NCBI GenBank assembly: GCA_964562015.1
Contig: CAZLRH010000021.1
Coordinates: 1 to 64,000, forward strand
From: CAZLRH01 sp964562015
GTDB taxonomy: Bacteria > Verrucomicrobiota > Verrucomicrobiia > Opitutales > JABDGR01
Reading direction: 5' to 3'
DNA length: 64,000 nucleotides
The position numbers were made by a program, and so were the translations under genes. Positions within the stretch are counted from its first letter, which is position 1, and every line of letters starts with the position of its first letter. Positions 7,460 to 16,931 of this stretch are shown in pieces. A model generated the notes under the pieces. It was not told the origin of the DNA. It saw only the letters and a program-made list of their open reading frames with translations, and ran no database searches.

Positions 7460-9784
7460 ATGAAGATTACCCCCGCTGTCCTGCTGGCTGCGTTCGCGGC
7501 TGCTTTTTCCACCGCCCAAGCGCAGACCGCGACTCCTCCAGCCGCCGACGTTCCCAAGCCGCTTTATTTGGATGCGACCAAGCCGGTGGAGGCCCGCGTC
7601 CAGGACTTGCTGGGACGGTTGACGACGGAGCAGAAAGCCGCACTCGTGCATGGCAATCCCAACAGCATGTTCAGCACTTCCGGTTATCCGGATTTGAGCG
7701 TGCCGGTGCGCTGGCTTGACGACGGCCCGATGGGCGTGCGTGCCGAAACCGGCCGCGGTGGCGGCGATGGCAATGCCGTGGGCGACAGCTCGACCGCGTT
7801 TCCCTGCGGCATCGGGATCGCCGCCACGTGGGACCCGGCCCTGGCCTTTCGCGTGGGCCAGGCCATCGCGGAGGAAGCCCTCGCCCGCAAAAAGGACATC
7901 ATGCTCGGGCCCGGCGTGAACATCATGCGCACCCCGCTCAATGGCCGGAATTTTGAGTATTATGGCGAAGATCCGTACCTCGCCTCCCGCATGGCCGTCG
8001 GCTACATCGAGGGTGAACAGTCCGAGGACATTGCCTCGTGCGTGAAGCACTTTGCCCTGAACAATCAGGAAGCGGCGCGCAACAGCATCAACGTGGAGGT
8101 GGACGAGCGGGCCTTGCGCGAAATCTACCTGCCGGCCTTTGAGGCCGCCGTCAAGGAGGCCAAAGTATGGGCGGTCATGGCTTCGTATAACAAAGTGCGG
8201 GGCGATTGGGCGGCGGAGAACGACTATCTTTTAAACAAAGTGCTCAAGGGCGAATGGGGTTTTAAGGGCATCGTCATCAGCGACTGGGGCGCCGCGCACA
8301 CCGTGCCCGGTTCCGCGCTGGGCCTGGACCTCGAGATGAATGTGCAGGGCACCAATTATATTCTCGGGCCGCGCTACCTCGAAGGTTTGCTGAACGGAAC
8401 CTATCCCGTCACCGACGCCGACCGCGCGAAATTGGCCGCCGCGGGCCAGCCCGCCCCGCCCTCGCTGGACGACAAGGCCACCCGCAATTTGCGTGTGATG
8501 ATTTCCACCAAGGTGCTCGACCCGGACCGCAAGACCGGCTCCATCCTCACGCCCGCGCACCTTGAAACCGACCGGCAAGTTTCCGAGGCGGGCCTCGTGC
8601 TCTTGCAAAACAAGAACAACGCCCTGCCGCTGGATGCCTCGAAAATCACCAAAGTCGCGGTCATCGGTGACAATGCCGTCCATTTGCAGGCCGCTGGCGG
8701 CCAGAGTTCCGGCCTCAAGACGCCGAATGAAATCGCGCCGCTGGCGGCCATCAAGCAATTGCTCGGAGACAAAGTGGAAGTGACGTTTTACCAAGGCTAC
8801 ACCACGCCAACCAAGGGCGGCGGTGGCCGCGGTGGTCGGCGCGGCGCTCCGGGAGCAACGGCGGCTCCGGCGACTCCTCCGCCCAACGCGCAGCAACTCG
8901 CCGACGAAGCTGTCGCGGGTGCCAAGGCGGCCGATGTCGCCATTTTTGTCGGCGGATTGAACAAGAATTTTGACACCGAAGGCGGCGACCGGCCGGACAT
9001 GAAACTGCCCGGCGGCCAGGATGCTTTGATTCAAGCGGTGATTGATGCCAATCCGCGCACCGTTGTGGTGCTGGTCGCGGGTTCGCCGTTGGAAATGCCG
9101 TGGCTGGACAAAGCCCCGGCGGTCTTGTTTGCGTGGTACGGCGGCACCCAGGCCGGTGAAGCGGTGGCCAATATTCTCTTCGGCAAGGTCAACCCCTCGG
9201 GCAAACTCCCGTGCACGTTCCCCAAACAACTCGCGGATTCGCCGATCCACGCGCAGAACCTTTACGTGACGCAAAACGCGGGCACCGAGCCCTACACGGA
9301 CGGCATTTTTGTCGGCTATCGCTATTTCGATTCGAAGAAGGACGCCCCCGCTCCGCAGTTCCCATTTGGTTACGGGCTCTCGTACACGACCTTTGCGTAT
9401 TCGAATCTCAAGCTCGTGCCGCCGGCGGCCACCGACCCGAAGGACACTATCGTCAAAGTGCAGTACGACGTGCAAAACACCGGCGCGCGCGCCGGGGCTG
9501 AAGTCTCCCAGCTTTACGTGAAGGATGTGGAGTCCTCGCTCGAACGCCCGGACAAAGAACTGAAGGGCTTTAAGAAAGTCTTCCTCCAGCCCGGCGAAAA
9601 ACAGACCGTCACGCTACCCCTCAACCAGCGCTCGTTGGCCTTTTTCAAGCCCGACGCGGAACACCCCGACCAGCAAGGCTGGCTCGCGGAAGCGGGTGAT
9701 TTCAAGGTTCTCGTCGGCGGTTCGTCCCGTTCACTGCCGCTGTCTGGCACTTACCACCTGGCGCAAACCTCATTGGTGAAGTGA
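7460..9784 (+). CDS. Glycoside hydrolase family 3 (beta-glucosidase/beta-xylosidase type), secreted
   Basis: A 774-residue GH3 enzyme that would cleave terminal beta-linked sugars from oligosaccharides in the periplasm or outside. A signal peptide (residues 1-21, ending AQAQ) leads into the GH3 N-terminal domain with KRF-like elements SVPVRWLDDGPMGVR, GPGVNIMRTPLNGRNFEYYGEDP and CVKHFALNNQE. The nucleophile is D275 in GIVISDWGA. The second GH3 domain follows (VSEAGLVLLQNKNNALPL), interrupted near residues 452-475 by a Gly/Arg/Pro-rich insert. A fibronectin-III-like domain ends the protein (GYGLSYTTFAYSNL and EVSQLYVKD). The length is normal for GH3. Two esterase genes follow in the same direction. 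Confidence 0.92.
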   Translation: MKITPAVLLAAFAAAFSTAQAQTATPPAADVPKPLYLDATKPVEARVQDLLGRLTTEQKAALVHGNPNSMFSTSGYPDLSVPVRWLDDGPMGVRAETGRGGGDGNAVGDSSTAFPCGIGIAATWDPALAFRVGQAIAEEALARKKDIMLGPGVNIMRTPLNGRNFEYYGEDPYLASRMAVGYIEGEQSEDIASCVKHFALNNQEAARNSINVEVDERALREIYLPAFEAAVKEAKVWAVMASYNKVRGDWAAENDYLLNKVLKGEWGFKGIVISDWGAAHTVPGSALGLDLEMNVQGTNYILGPRYLEGLLNGTYPVTDADRAKLAAAGQPAPPSLDDKATRNLRVMISTKVLDPDRKTGSILTPAHLETDRQVSEAGLVLLQNKNNALPLDASKITKVAVIGDNAVHLQAAGGQSSGLKTPNEIAPLAAIKQLLGDKVEVTFYQGYTTPTKGGGGRGGRRGAPGATAAPATPPPNAQQLADEAVAGAKAADVAIFVGGLNKNFDTEGGDRPDMKLPGGQDALIQAVIDANPRTVVVLVAGSPLEMPWLDKAPAVLFAWYGGTQAGEAVANILFGKVNPSGKLPCTFPKQLADSPIHAQNLYVTQNAGTEPYTDGIFVGYRYFDSKKDAPAPQFPFGYGLSYTTFAYSNLKLVPPAATDPKDTIVKVQYDVQNTGARAGAEVSQLYVKDVESSLERPDKELKGFKKVFLQPGEKQTVTLPLNQRSLAFFKPDAEHPDQQGWLAEAGDFKVLVGGSSRSLPLSGTYHLAQTSLVK

Positions 9785-9858
9785 GGCGCACCGAATGGCA
9801 GGTCTTTCGTTTTAGTATTTATCCCCACGACGTTGTCCCCTAACCTTTCCCCACCCCT

Positions 9859-10878
9859 ATGAACACCCCCCCTCGCTTGCTGGCCGCCGTCACGTTGTTG
9901 GCGTCGGCGTTTTCCCTCATTGCCCAGGCTGCTTTGCCCCCGCCGCAAGTCGTGCCCGTGGCGGCTTCCAACACGGTGCGCAATGGCCCGCCCATTCCGA
10001 CCGCGGATCCCGCCGAGCCGCCGCACCCGGCGTCGATTCCGCTCTGGGCCAACGGCGCGCCCGGCTTTGAATCGCTCAAGGATGTGCCGGAGCAAATCTC
10101 CTACCGCCAGGAAGCCGACATCGTCTTCCCGATTATTTTCAACATCAACAACCCGACCATCACGCCGTTTCTCCCGGCCAAAGACAAAGCGACCGGTTGC
10201 GCGGTCATTATCGCTCCGGGCGGCGGGCACATGTTTCACACCATCGGCCGCGAAGGTTACGACTTGGGCCAATGGCTCGCGGACCACGGAATTGCGGCGT
10301 TCGTCTTAAAATACCGGCTCGCGCGTGATATCGCCGTGCCGCCCCGCGCCACGCCTTACCGCACCGATGTGGAGGCGAAACTGGACGCCCAGCGGGCCGT
10401 GCGCGTGATTCGCAGCCGCGCTGCGGAATGGAATATCAACCCCGACCACATTGGTTTTATCGGTTTCTCAGCGGGCGGCCAAGTCGCCGCCGAACTGGTC
10501 GGCGCGGACAATCAAGGCAATCCCGACGCCAAGGATCCCATCGACAAAGTGGACGCGCACCCGGATTTCGTTTCGTTCACCTATCCCGGCTTGCCGCAAT
10601 CCTGGCGCGCAGCGGACTGGACCCCGCCGGCCAATTTCCCGCCGACTTTCCTCCTGTGCGCGTCGAATGACAGCCCGGGCGTGGCCGAGGGCCTGCCCAC
10701 GCTTTACCTCGCGCTCAAACGCGCCCGCGTGCCAGTCGAACTGATGATATTCGACATGGGCGGCCACGGTTTTGGCGTGCGCCCGTGGTCGTTGTCGGTG
10801 TCGATGTGGCCGACAATTTTCACCGGCTGGCTGGGTGACCGCGGTTTTCTCACGAATCAAAAAGCGGCGACGCCTTAA
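9859..10878 (+). CDS. Secreted alpha/beta-hydrolase esterase (acetyl-xylan-esterase-like)
   Basis: A 339-residue protein with a signal peptide (about residues 1-23). It has the alpha/beta-hydrolase pattern: oxyanion segment IIAPGGGHMFH, nucleophile elbow GFSAGG with S204, and a C-terminal histidine in DMGGHGFGVRPW. This arrangement is seen in BD-FAE-like and acetyl-xylan esterases that remove acetyl groups from plant polysaccharides. The order GH3, esterase, esterase suggests a joint role in removing side groups and terminal sugars. It is followed 19 bases later by a clear paralogue with the same layout. The exact ester substrate is not shown by the sequence. Confidence 0.75.
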   Translation: MNTPPRLLAAVTLLASAFSLIAQAALPPPQVVPVAASNTVRNGPPIPTADPAEPPHPASIPLWANGAPGFESLKDVPEQISYRQEADIVFPIIFNINNPTITPFLPAKDKATGCAVIIAPGGGHMFHTIGREGYDLGQWLADHGIAAFVLKYRLARDIAVPPRATPYRTDVEAKLDAQRAVRVIRSRAAEWNINPDHIGFIGFSAGGQVAAELVGADNQGNPDAKDPIDKVDAHPDFVSFTYPGLPQSWRAADWTPPANFPPTFLLCASNDSPGVAEGLPTLYLALKRARVPVELMIFDMGGHGFGVRPWSLSVSMWPTIFTGWLGDRGFLTNQKAATP

Positions 10879-10897
10879 CCTCCACACCCTCACGCGA

Positions 10898-11923
10898 ATG
10901 TACTCCTCGACCTCCTCTCTCCTGCGCGCGCTCCTGGGCTGCGCGGCGCTGGCGCCTGCTTCGCTGTGGAGCGCCCAATCCACGGCCCTGCCGCCGGCGC
11001 GCGTCGTGCCGGTCTTGCCCGCGAATACGGTGCCCAATGGTCCGCCCATCCCGACCACCGATCCGGCCGAGCCCGCCCACCCCGCGTCCATTCCGCTGTG
11101 GGTTAATGGCGCGCCGGGGTTTGAGTCCCGCAAAGACGAGCCGGAGCAAATTTCCTGGCGGCAGGAAATCGACATCGTTTTCCCGGTCCTCTTCAACGTC
11201 AACAATCCGACCATCACGCCTTATCTGCCCGCCAAGGACAAGGCGACGGGTTGCGCGGTGATTATCGCGCCGGGGGGCGGTTTCATGTTTCACACCATTG
11301 GGCGCGAAGGCTATGACCTCGGCCAATGGCTCGCCGATCACGGTATTGCCGCGTTTGTATTAAAATACCGACTCGCCCGCGACCAGGCCTACCCGGCGAA
11401 TGCTCCGCAGCCCTATCAGACCAATGTCCACGCGCTGGCCGATGCTCAGCGGGCCATGCGCCTCGTGCGCAGTCGCGCCCCGGAATGGGGCCTCGACCCG
11501 CAACACATCGGCATGATTGGTTTCTCCGCCGGCGGCGGCGTGCTCGGCGAACTGCTGGACGCCGACGACAAGGGCAATCCTGAAGCGACCGACCCGCTGG
11601 ACCGTCTCGACGCCCATCCCAATTTTGCCGCCTTCGGTTATTCCAGCGGAACGCGCGGCTGGGCCACCGCCACCTGGGTGCCGCCGGCCAACATGCCGCC
11701 AACTTTCCTGGTTTGCGCGGCCAACGACCGGCCCAATATTTCCGAACTTTACGCGACCTTTTACCTCGACCTCAAACGCGCCCAAGTGCCCGTCGAAATG
11801 CACGTTTTTGGCGATGGCGGACACGGCTTCGGCGTGCGCCCCTGGTCTTATTCCGTGGCGGGCTGGCCCAACTTGTTTGTCGGCTGGCTGAATGACCGCG
11901 GTTTTCTGGCCAAGGCGAAGTAG
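10898..11923 (+). CDS. Secreted alpha/beta-hydrolase esterase, paralogue of the preceding gene
   Basis: A 341-residue protein. I chose the ATG at 10898 because it begins a good signal peptide (MYSSTSSLLRALLGCAALAP, cleavage near WSAQS) and starts 19 bases after the preceding stop; the longer frame from 10772 would overlap that gene. It shares with its neighbour the block SIPLWVNGAPGFES, the segment IIAPGGGFMFHTIGREGYDL, the elbow GFSAGGG (S210) and GDGGHGFGVRPW. The two genes clearly arose by tandem duplication but have diverged around the elbow and near the end, which may mean different ester substrates. Confidence 0.75.
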   Translation: MYSSTSSLLRALLGCAALAPASLWSAQSTALPPARVVPVLPANTVPNGPPIPTTDPAEPAHPASIPLWVNGAPGFESRKDEPEQISWRQEIDIVFPVLFNVNNPTITPYLPAKDKATGCAVIIAPGGGFMFHTIGREGYDLGQWLADHGIAAFVLKYRLARDQAYPANAPQPYQTNVHALADAQRAMRLVRSRAPEWGLDPQHIGMIGFSAGGGVLGELLDADDKGNPEATDPLDRLDAHPNFAAFGYSSGTRGWATATWVPPANMPPTFLVCAANDRPNISELYATFYLDLKRAQVPVEMHVFGDGGHGFGVRPWSYSVAGWPNLFVGWLNDRGFLAKAK

Positions 11924-12058
11924 TTCGCCCCTTGAATAATTCCACGGTGCTGTTACTCTAACCCTAGGAACCCGAGTCGGAATCTCGGCGGAAAAGCCGT
12001 GGTCCCGCGTTGAGCCCCGCGCGCCAATTCCTAGAATCCTGAAACACTTCCCTACCCC

Positions 12059-15000
12059 ATGTCACCGCGCACCCGCAGTTACCTTTCCTTGGCCGCCGTC
12101 GCGGTGGTCGGCACACTCGTCCTGAAGGCCGATGGTGAGCCCGCCGCCACGGAAACCGCCAAAGCCGCCGCGGTGGTGCCGCCCGCGCCGGTGTCTGCGC
12201 TGACTTACGAGAAGGACATCCAGCCGCTGCTCGCCACCTATTGCTACGAGTGCCATGGCAATGGCCAGCACAAGGGCGGCCTCACGTTGGACACCGTCAA
12301 GGACGCCTCCGCCATCCAGGAAAACCGCAAGGTCTGGGAAACGCTGCTGCGCTACGTGCGCACCCGGGAAATGCCGCCCGAGGAAGCCAAGAACCAGCCG
12401 TCGCAGGAAGTGCGCGACTTGCTCACAGACTGGGTGGAAAAGGAGCTCTACAAATACGATCCCGCCCATCCCGATCCCGGCCACGTCACGTACCGCCGTC
12501 TCAACCGGGCCGAGTACAACCATACCATCCGCGACCTCATCGGCGTGGACTTTCAACCGGCGCAGGATTTTCCGGTGGACGATTCCGGCTATGGTTTTGA
12601 CAACATCGGCGACGTGCTTTCCCTCCCGCCCATCTTGCTGGAAAAGTATCTTAACGCCGCCAACAAAATCCTCGACCAGGCCATTGTCACTGACCCCATC
12701 AACAGCCAGACCCTTCACCTGCCCGCTACCCTTGCCACCATCGGCTTCAACGCAATTGGCGACCGCGGTGACGGCTGGATTTATTTAATCAGCCTCGAAG
12801 AAGACGGCGTCTCGATTGATTATAATGCACCGGTCGCGGGCGATTATCTCTTTCGCTTCCAAGCCTACGGCAATCTCACGGGCGGACGCTTGGTGGGCCA
12901 AGGCAGCAGCGTACCGTTACAGCCCGCCGAAGGTGAAGTGGTGCCCCAGCCGATTCTTTCCGTCGTGGCTGGCACGACTGTAATCAAAGACATTCCCATC
13001 ACCACGGACGCCGACCATCCGCAAGTCTACGAGGCCCGCCTGGGCTTGCCCGCCGGACATCAGCGCCTGCAGGTGGCCTTGCGCCGCCTGCGCAGCGGCA
13101 CCAACGATCTTAATATGACCAATGGCCGCCTCGGCATTCAGCAATGGGGCATCGGTTTTGTGAAATTCCTCGAGGTTGAAGGCCCCTTGCCCAGTGCCTC
13201 CACGCGTTACCCCGCCGCCCAATTGGAGATTTCAGGCAATGTAAAACCCTCGGCCGACGGCGGACGCTGGCTGGAAAAAGATGGCGAAGCTGGCATCAAA
13301 TTCACCGTGCCCAAGGACGGGGATTACCTGTTGCGCGCCTACGCTTACGCCCAGCAGGCGGGGCCGGAATGGGCCAAATTGCAATTCCGTGTCGACGGCA
13401 AACCACTGACGACGTTCGACGTGCTCGCGCCGGCCGAGTGGACGCCCATCGCCGGGCAGCGGCTGTTTTCGGTTTCACTTTTGCATTCCGAGCCGCAGGT
13501 TTACGAACTCCCCGTGCACCTGACCGCCGGCGAAAAACGCTTCTCGACCGCGCTCGTCAATTATTTCCACGACGACGAGCAGACCAACCCCAATTTCATT
13601 GACCGGCACGTCAACGTGCAGGCGCTCGAGGTGGTCGGCCTGAACGAACCGCTTCCCGTCCCGCCGATGCCCGCGCCGTTGCTGGAGTTGTTTGACAAAC
13701 ACGTCCCACGCAACACCCAGGATAATTTCACGGACGGCTTGCGCGCCCTCGCTGGGGTGCCGCCACCGGCGAATTATCAATCCCCCGCGGAACAGGCCCG
13801 CGGCATCCTGGCGGATTTCGCCCGGCGCGCGTGGCGCCGCCCCGTGCAGCCCGCGGAACTCGACCGCCTGATGTCGCTCTACAACCTCGCCCGCCAAAAT
13901 GGCGACAGTTTTAACGCCGGTGTCAAACTGGCGATGAAGGCCGTGCTGGTTTCGCCCCATTTCCTGTTCCGCGGCGAACAACCGCCCGCCATCGAAACGT
14001 CCACCTCATCCACCGCCCGGCCCCCGGCCGCCGGCGTGCCGCAGCGCATTGTCGCCCAAGTGGCGGGGGCGGCTACGCCCGCCGCCAAGAATGCGCCGGT
14101 GGAAATTGTGCCCATCGATGAATTCACCCTCGCCACGCGGCTCTCGTATTTCCTGTGGAGCAGCACGCCTGACGACGAATTGCTCGACCTCGCCGAACAC
14201 GGGCAATTGCGCAAGAATCTCTCCGCGCAGGTGCACCGGATGCTTACTTCGCCCAAAGCCCGCTCGCTGGTGGACGATTTCGCCGGCCAGTGGCTGCAAT
14301 TCCGCGGACTCCAGTCGGTCGAGCCGGACAAAAAGCTCTTCCCGGATTTCAACCCCGCCATCCGCGCCGAAATGCAAAAGGAGACGGAGGAATTCTGCGC
14401 CTACATCATCAATCAGGACCGCAGCGTCATGGATTTCATCAACGCGGATTACACGTTTGTGAACGAAGAACTGGCGAAATATTATGAAATGGAAGGCGTG
14501 ACGGGCGACGAGTTCCGCAAAGTTTCGCTCAAGGATTCCGGCCGCCGGGGCATCATCACCCAGGGCAGCATCCTCGTGCTGACTTCGAACCCCACGCGCA
14601 CCTCGCCGGTGAAGCGCGGCAAATGGGTGCTCGACAATCTCCTCGGCCTGCCCCCGCCCCCGCCGCCGCCCAACGTCCCCGCGCTCGTGGACGACCAGCA
14701 CCAGCTCACCGGCACGCTTCGCCAGCAAATGGAGCAGCACCGCGACAATCCCAGTTGCGCCGGCTGCCACGCGCGCATGGATCCCATCGGGTTCGGCCTG
14801 GAGAATTTCAACGGTGTGGGCGCCTGGCGGGACACGGAATCCGACGCGGCGATTGACGCCTCGGGCAAACTCATCTCCGGCGAAAGTTTCAAGGGGGCGG
14901 AGGAGCTCGTGCAGATCCTCTCGCAGAGCAAGCGCGAGGACTACCTGCGTTGTCTCGCGGAAAAGATGCTCACCTACGCGCTCGGCCGCGGGCTGGAGTA

Positions 15001-15154
15001 TTACGACCGCGCCGCCACCGACCAAATCGTGCACACGCTGGAAACCAAGGACGACAAGTTTTCCACGCTCGTGATGGCGGTGGTGGACAGCGTGCCCTTC
15101 CAAATGCGCCGCGCCAACCCGGCCGCGACGCCGGACAAAGTCGCGGCGCGGTAA
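12059..15154 (+). CDS. DUF1587/1592/1588/1585 cytochrome-like secreted protein (planctomycete-type)
   Basis: A 1031-residue exported protein. After an N-terminal helix the PSCyt1 cytochrome-like domain contains a haem motif CYECH (C62, C65, H66) and a distant MPP. DUF1587 follows (RRLNRAEYNHTIRDL), then carbohydrate-binding-like beta modules (about residues 240-480), DUF1595/DUF1592 (RAWRRPVQPAELDRL, FTLATRLSYFLWSSTPDDELL), DUF1588 with a second CxxCH (CAGCHARMDPIGFGLENFN) and DUF1585 at the C-terminus. This family is abundant in Planctomycetes and Verrucomicrobia, where it usually sits directly beside a DUF1552 gene. Here that partner is at 19908, nearly 5 kb away. The biochemical role is not established; a redox or haem function is suggested by the two CxxCH motifs. 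Confidence 0.88.
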   Translation: MSPRTRSYLSLAAVAVVGTLVLKADGEPAATETAKAAAVVPPAPVSALTYEKDIQPLLATYCYECHGNGQHKGGLTLDTVKDASAIQENRKVWETLLRYVRTREMPPEEAKNQPSQEVRDLLTDWVEKELYKYDPAHPDPGHVTYRRLNRAEYNHTIRDLIGVDFQPAQDFPVDDSGYGFDNIGDVLSLPPILLEKYLNAANKILDQAIVTDPINSQTLHLPATLATIGFNAIGDRGDGWIYLISLEEDGVSIDYNAPVAGDYLFRFQAYGNLTGGRLVGQGSSVPLQPAEGEVVPQPILSVVAGTTVIKDIPITTDADHPQVYEARLGLPAGHQRLQVALRRLRSGTNDLNMTNGRLGIQQWGIGFVKFLEVEGPLPSASTRYPAAQLEISGNVKPSADGGRWLEKDGEAGIKFTVPKDGDYLLRAYAYAQQAGPEWAKLQFRVDGKPLTTFDVLAPAEWTPIAGQRLFSVSLLHSEPQVYELPVHLTAGEKRFSTALVNYFHDDEQTNPNFIDRHVNVQALEVVGLNEPLPVPPMPAPLLELFDKHVPRNTQDNFTDGLRALAGVPPPANYQSPAEQARGILADFARRAWRRPVQPAELDRLMSLYNLARQNGDSFNAGVKLAMKAVLVSPHFLFRGEQPPAIETSTSSTARPPAAGVPQRIVAQVAGAATPAAKNAPVEIVPIDEFTLATRLSYFLWSSTPDDELLDLAEHGQLRKNLSAQVHRMLTSPKARSLVDDFAGQWLQFRGLQSVEPDKKLFPDFNPAIRAEMQKETEEFCAYIINQDRSVMDFINADYTFVNEELAKYYEMEGVTGDEFRKVSLKDSGRRGIITQGSILVLTSNPTRTSPVKRGKWVLDNLLGLPPPPPPPNVPALVDDQHQLTGTLRQQMEQHRDNPSCAGCHARMDPIGFGLENFNGVGAWRDTESDAAIDASGKLISGESFKGAEELVQILSQSKREDYLRCLAEKMLTYALGRGLEYYDRAATDQIVHTLETKDDKFSTLVMAVVDSVPFQMRRANPAATPDKVAAR

Positions 15155-15373
15155 AATTTCCAGTGAGTGCTTAAATGAGCACTATTTCCCTGTTCCAGGG
15201 TTGACGGCCCAGCTTCCGAATACAAATTGACGTGCATGGGCCACTCATCGACCTCGTATCCAACCAAATGGTGTACCGGTAAAACGATAGTCGTTCAAAT
15301 TCCAAGAGAAATTGTGATCCCGGTGACGAGAGTTGTACGTCATCTTGATTTCGGCCTTCCATTCTGATCTTCG

Positions 15374-16300
15374 ATGAGTCGTTTGAATAAATCCAAAGGT
15401 AGATTAAAGTCGTTGACCGATTGCCAACGAGAGATCCAGTTAATGTTGGCAAGGTCCAAAACAAAAGTCATTGCTCCAACCCTAACCCTTGGCTTGCTTC
15501 TATCATTCCGAGCAACCGGAAAAAACCTCCTTACCGAAAAAGAAGTAAAAGCATCCCACACCGAGGGTGCCCGCTTTTTGCAGAAATTTATGCGGCATAG
15601 CCTCCATGTAGGAGCCAAATGGGAGGACGCATACTCACGTAGAACGCTCCCAAAATACAAGGTTCTTCGCCTACTCGACAGTGGTTATGAACTTCTTTCG
15701 CCGTACACAACTTTCGCCGAAACCCTGATTAAATGGATCCCAGCTCAAATTCGAGACTATGTAGATGGCAAACTCGGAATTATTCCGAAACTAGCTGATG
15801 AGGCATATCGAATGATGGTTTCTCAAGCATCAAAATCCTTTGTCCAGTTGCTTGAAATAAACATCGAGACCAATCCGGCAAATTTCGAATTTATTTGCTT
15901 TGCCGTGCTTCGCGTCCACTTGGAAAAGTTTGCCTGCAAAATTTACAGGGATAGCCGAACATCCGCCCACGACAAAGGCGTCGATATTTCCACCAACTTT
16001 GGCGTGGTCTATCAAATTAAGAAACTTCGCGTGGTAAACCAAAAAATCTGCGAGTCAATTGCGAACGAATTACAGTCGAATTTCGACAAGCAGCGACTGG
16101 ATGATGGAAAGGTCATTATTATTATTGATGATATTCGAAAGGATTTTAGAGATTATTTAATCAACATGAAAATTCAGTCAATCACCAAACCCGAGCTATT
16201 GAAGCTTGCACAGCAATTTGAGGACATCGAAGATCGACAAAAGGTACTGCGCATAATCTACGATGAGTTTCGACGAGAGTACGCCAGTGTAATTTCGTAA
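15374..16300 (+). CDS. Putative PD-(D/E)XK restriction endonuclease (possibly HaeII-like), orphan
   Basis: A 308-residue protein with clearly lower GC than its neighbours. The C-terminal half has a nuclease-like core: E172/E184 on a helix (NPANFEFICFAVLRVHLEK), then D204 in KGVDISTNFG, then Q214-I-K216 in VVYQIKKL. The spacing D-x9-Q-x-K matches PD-(D/E)XK nucleases, and the overall look recalls the HaeII family of type II restriction enzymes; that family link is from memory and unchecked. The N-terminal 130 residues are helical and could bind DNA. No methyltransferase gene is in the window, so self-protection is unexplained. The start could also be the ATG at 15443. It lies inside the DUF1592-HupE-DUF1552 region, so it was probably acquired. 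Confidence 0.5.
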   Translation: MSRLNKSKGRLKSLTDCQREIQLMLARSKTKVIAPTLTLGLLLSFRATGKNLLTEKEVKASHTEGARFLQKFMRHSLHVGAKWEDAYSRRTLPKYKVLRLLDSGYELLSPYTTFAETLIKWIPAQIRDYVDGKLGIIPKLADEAYRMMVSQASKSFVQLLEINIETNPANFEFICFAVLRVHLEKFACKIYRDSRTSAHDKGVDISTNFGVVYQIKKLRVVNQKICESIANELQSNFDKQRLDDGKVIIIIDDIRKDFRDYLINMKIQSITKPELLKLAQQFEDIEDRQKVLRIIYDEFRREYASVIS

Positions 16301-16310
16301 GAATGCTATA

Positions 16311-16931
16311 ATGAAAGCCCTTCTCCGCGAGCCGTTGGTGCATTTTCTCCTGCTGGGCGCGGCCTTGTTTGGACTTTCCTACGTGGTCGGCACGCCGGCC
16401 GCCACTCCCGCCGGCGCTAATCGCATCATTATCACGCCAGCCGTCATCAGCAATCTCCAGGTCAGCTTCAACCGCAGCGCCGGGCGTGACCCGACGCCGG
16501 CGGAAATGGATATGCTCATCGAGGACTTCGTGCGCGAGGAAGTGTTGAATCGCGAGGCGCGCGCGCTCGGGTTGGACACCGACGACCCGCTCGTTCGCCG
16601 CCAGTTGCGCCGCCGCATGGAATTTCTATCCGAGGATTCGGTGGAGAATCTCACGCCCACCGACGACGAGTTGAAGGCTTTTATCGCCAAGAACCCGAAG
16701 CCGTTTCTCGGCCCCGACGGCAAGCTGCCGGAATTCACACAATTGGCCGAGCAAGCGCGGGCCGCATGGCTCAACGAACGCCGGCAGCAAGCCGATGACG
16801 CCGACTACGCCAAACGCCGGGCCCACTACTCCATCGTCATTGAAAAGCCTGCACCGTCTCCGTCCGCCAAGGATGCTGGCGCGCCAGCCCCTCCCGCCTC
16901 TCCTGCCGTCAACCCTGCCGCCAAGCCATGA
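16311..16931 (+). CDS. SurA-like/parvulin-associated membrane-anchored protein lacking a PPIase domain
   Basis: A 206-residue protein. An N-terminal anchor (PLVHFLLLGAALFGLSYVVG) is followed by a segment typical of the SurA/PrsA N-terminal chaperone region: IIITPAVISNLQVSF, then PTPAEMDMLIEDFVREEVLNREARALGLDTDDPLVRRQLRRRMEFL. No parvulin (PPIC) domain follows, only a proline-rich tail, so it is a truncated-type member. It is often found next to HupE-like genes. Its stop overlaps the next start (ATGA at 16928-16931), which implies translational coupling to the HupE/UreJ-type gene, so a helper role in folding or assembling the HupE protein is plausible. Confidence 0.65.
   Translation: MKALLREPLVHFLLLGAALFGLSYVVGTPAATPAGANRIIITPAVISNLQVSFNRSAGRDPTPAEMDMLIEDFVREEVLNREARALGLDTDDPLVRRQLRRRMEFLSEDSVENLTPTDDELKAFIAKNPKPFLGPDGKLPEFTQLAEQARAAWLNERRQQADDADYAKRRAHYSIVIEKPAPSPSAKDAGAPAPPASPAVNPAAKP

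Noticed and set aside
8231..9475. Minus-strand frame of 414 codons opposite the GH3 gene
   Set aside because: Shadow frame; the GH3 motifs on the plus strand explain the coding signal.
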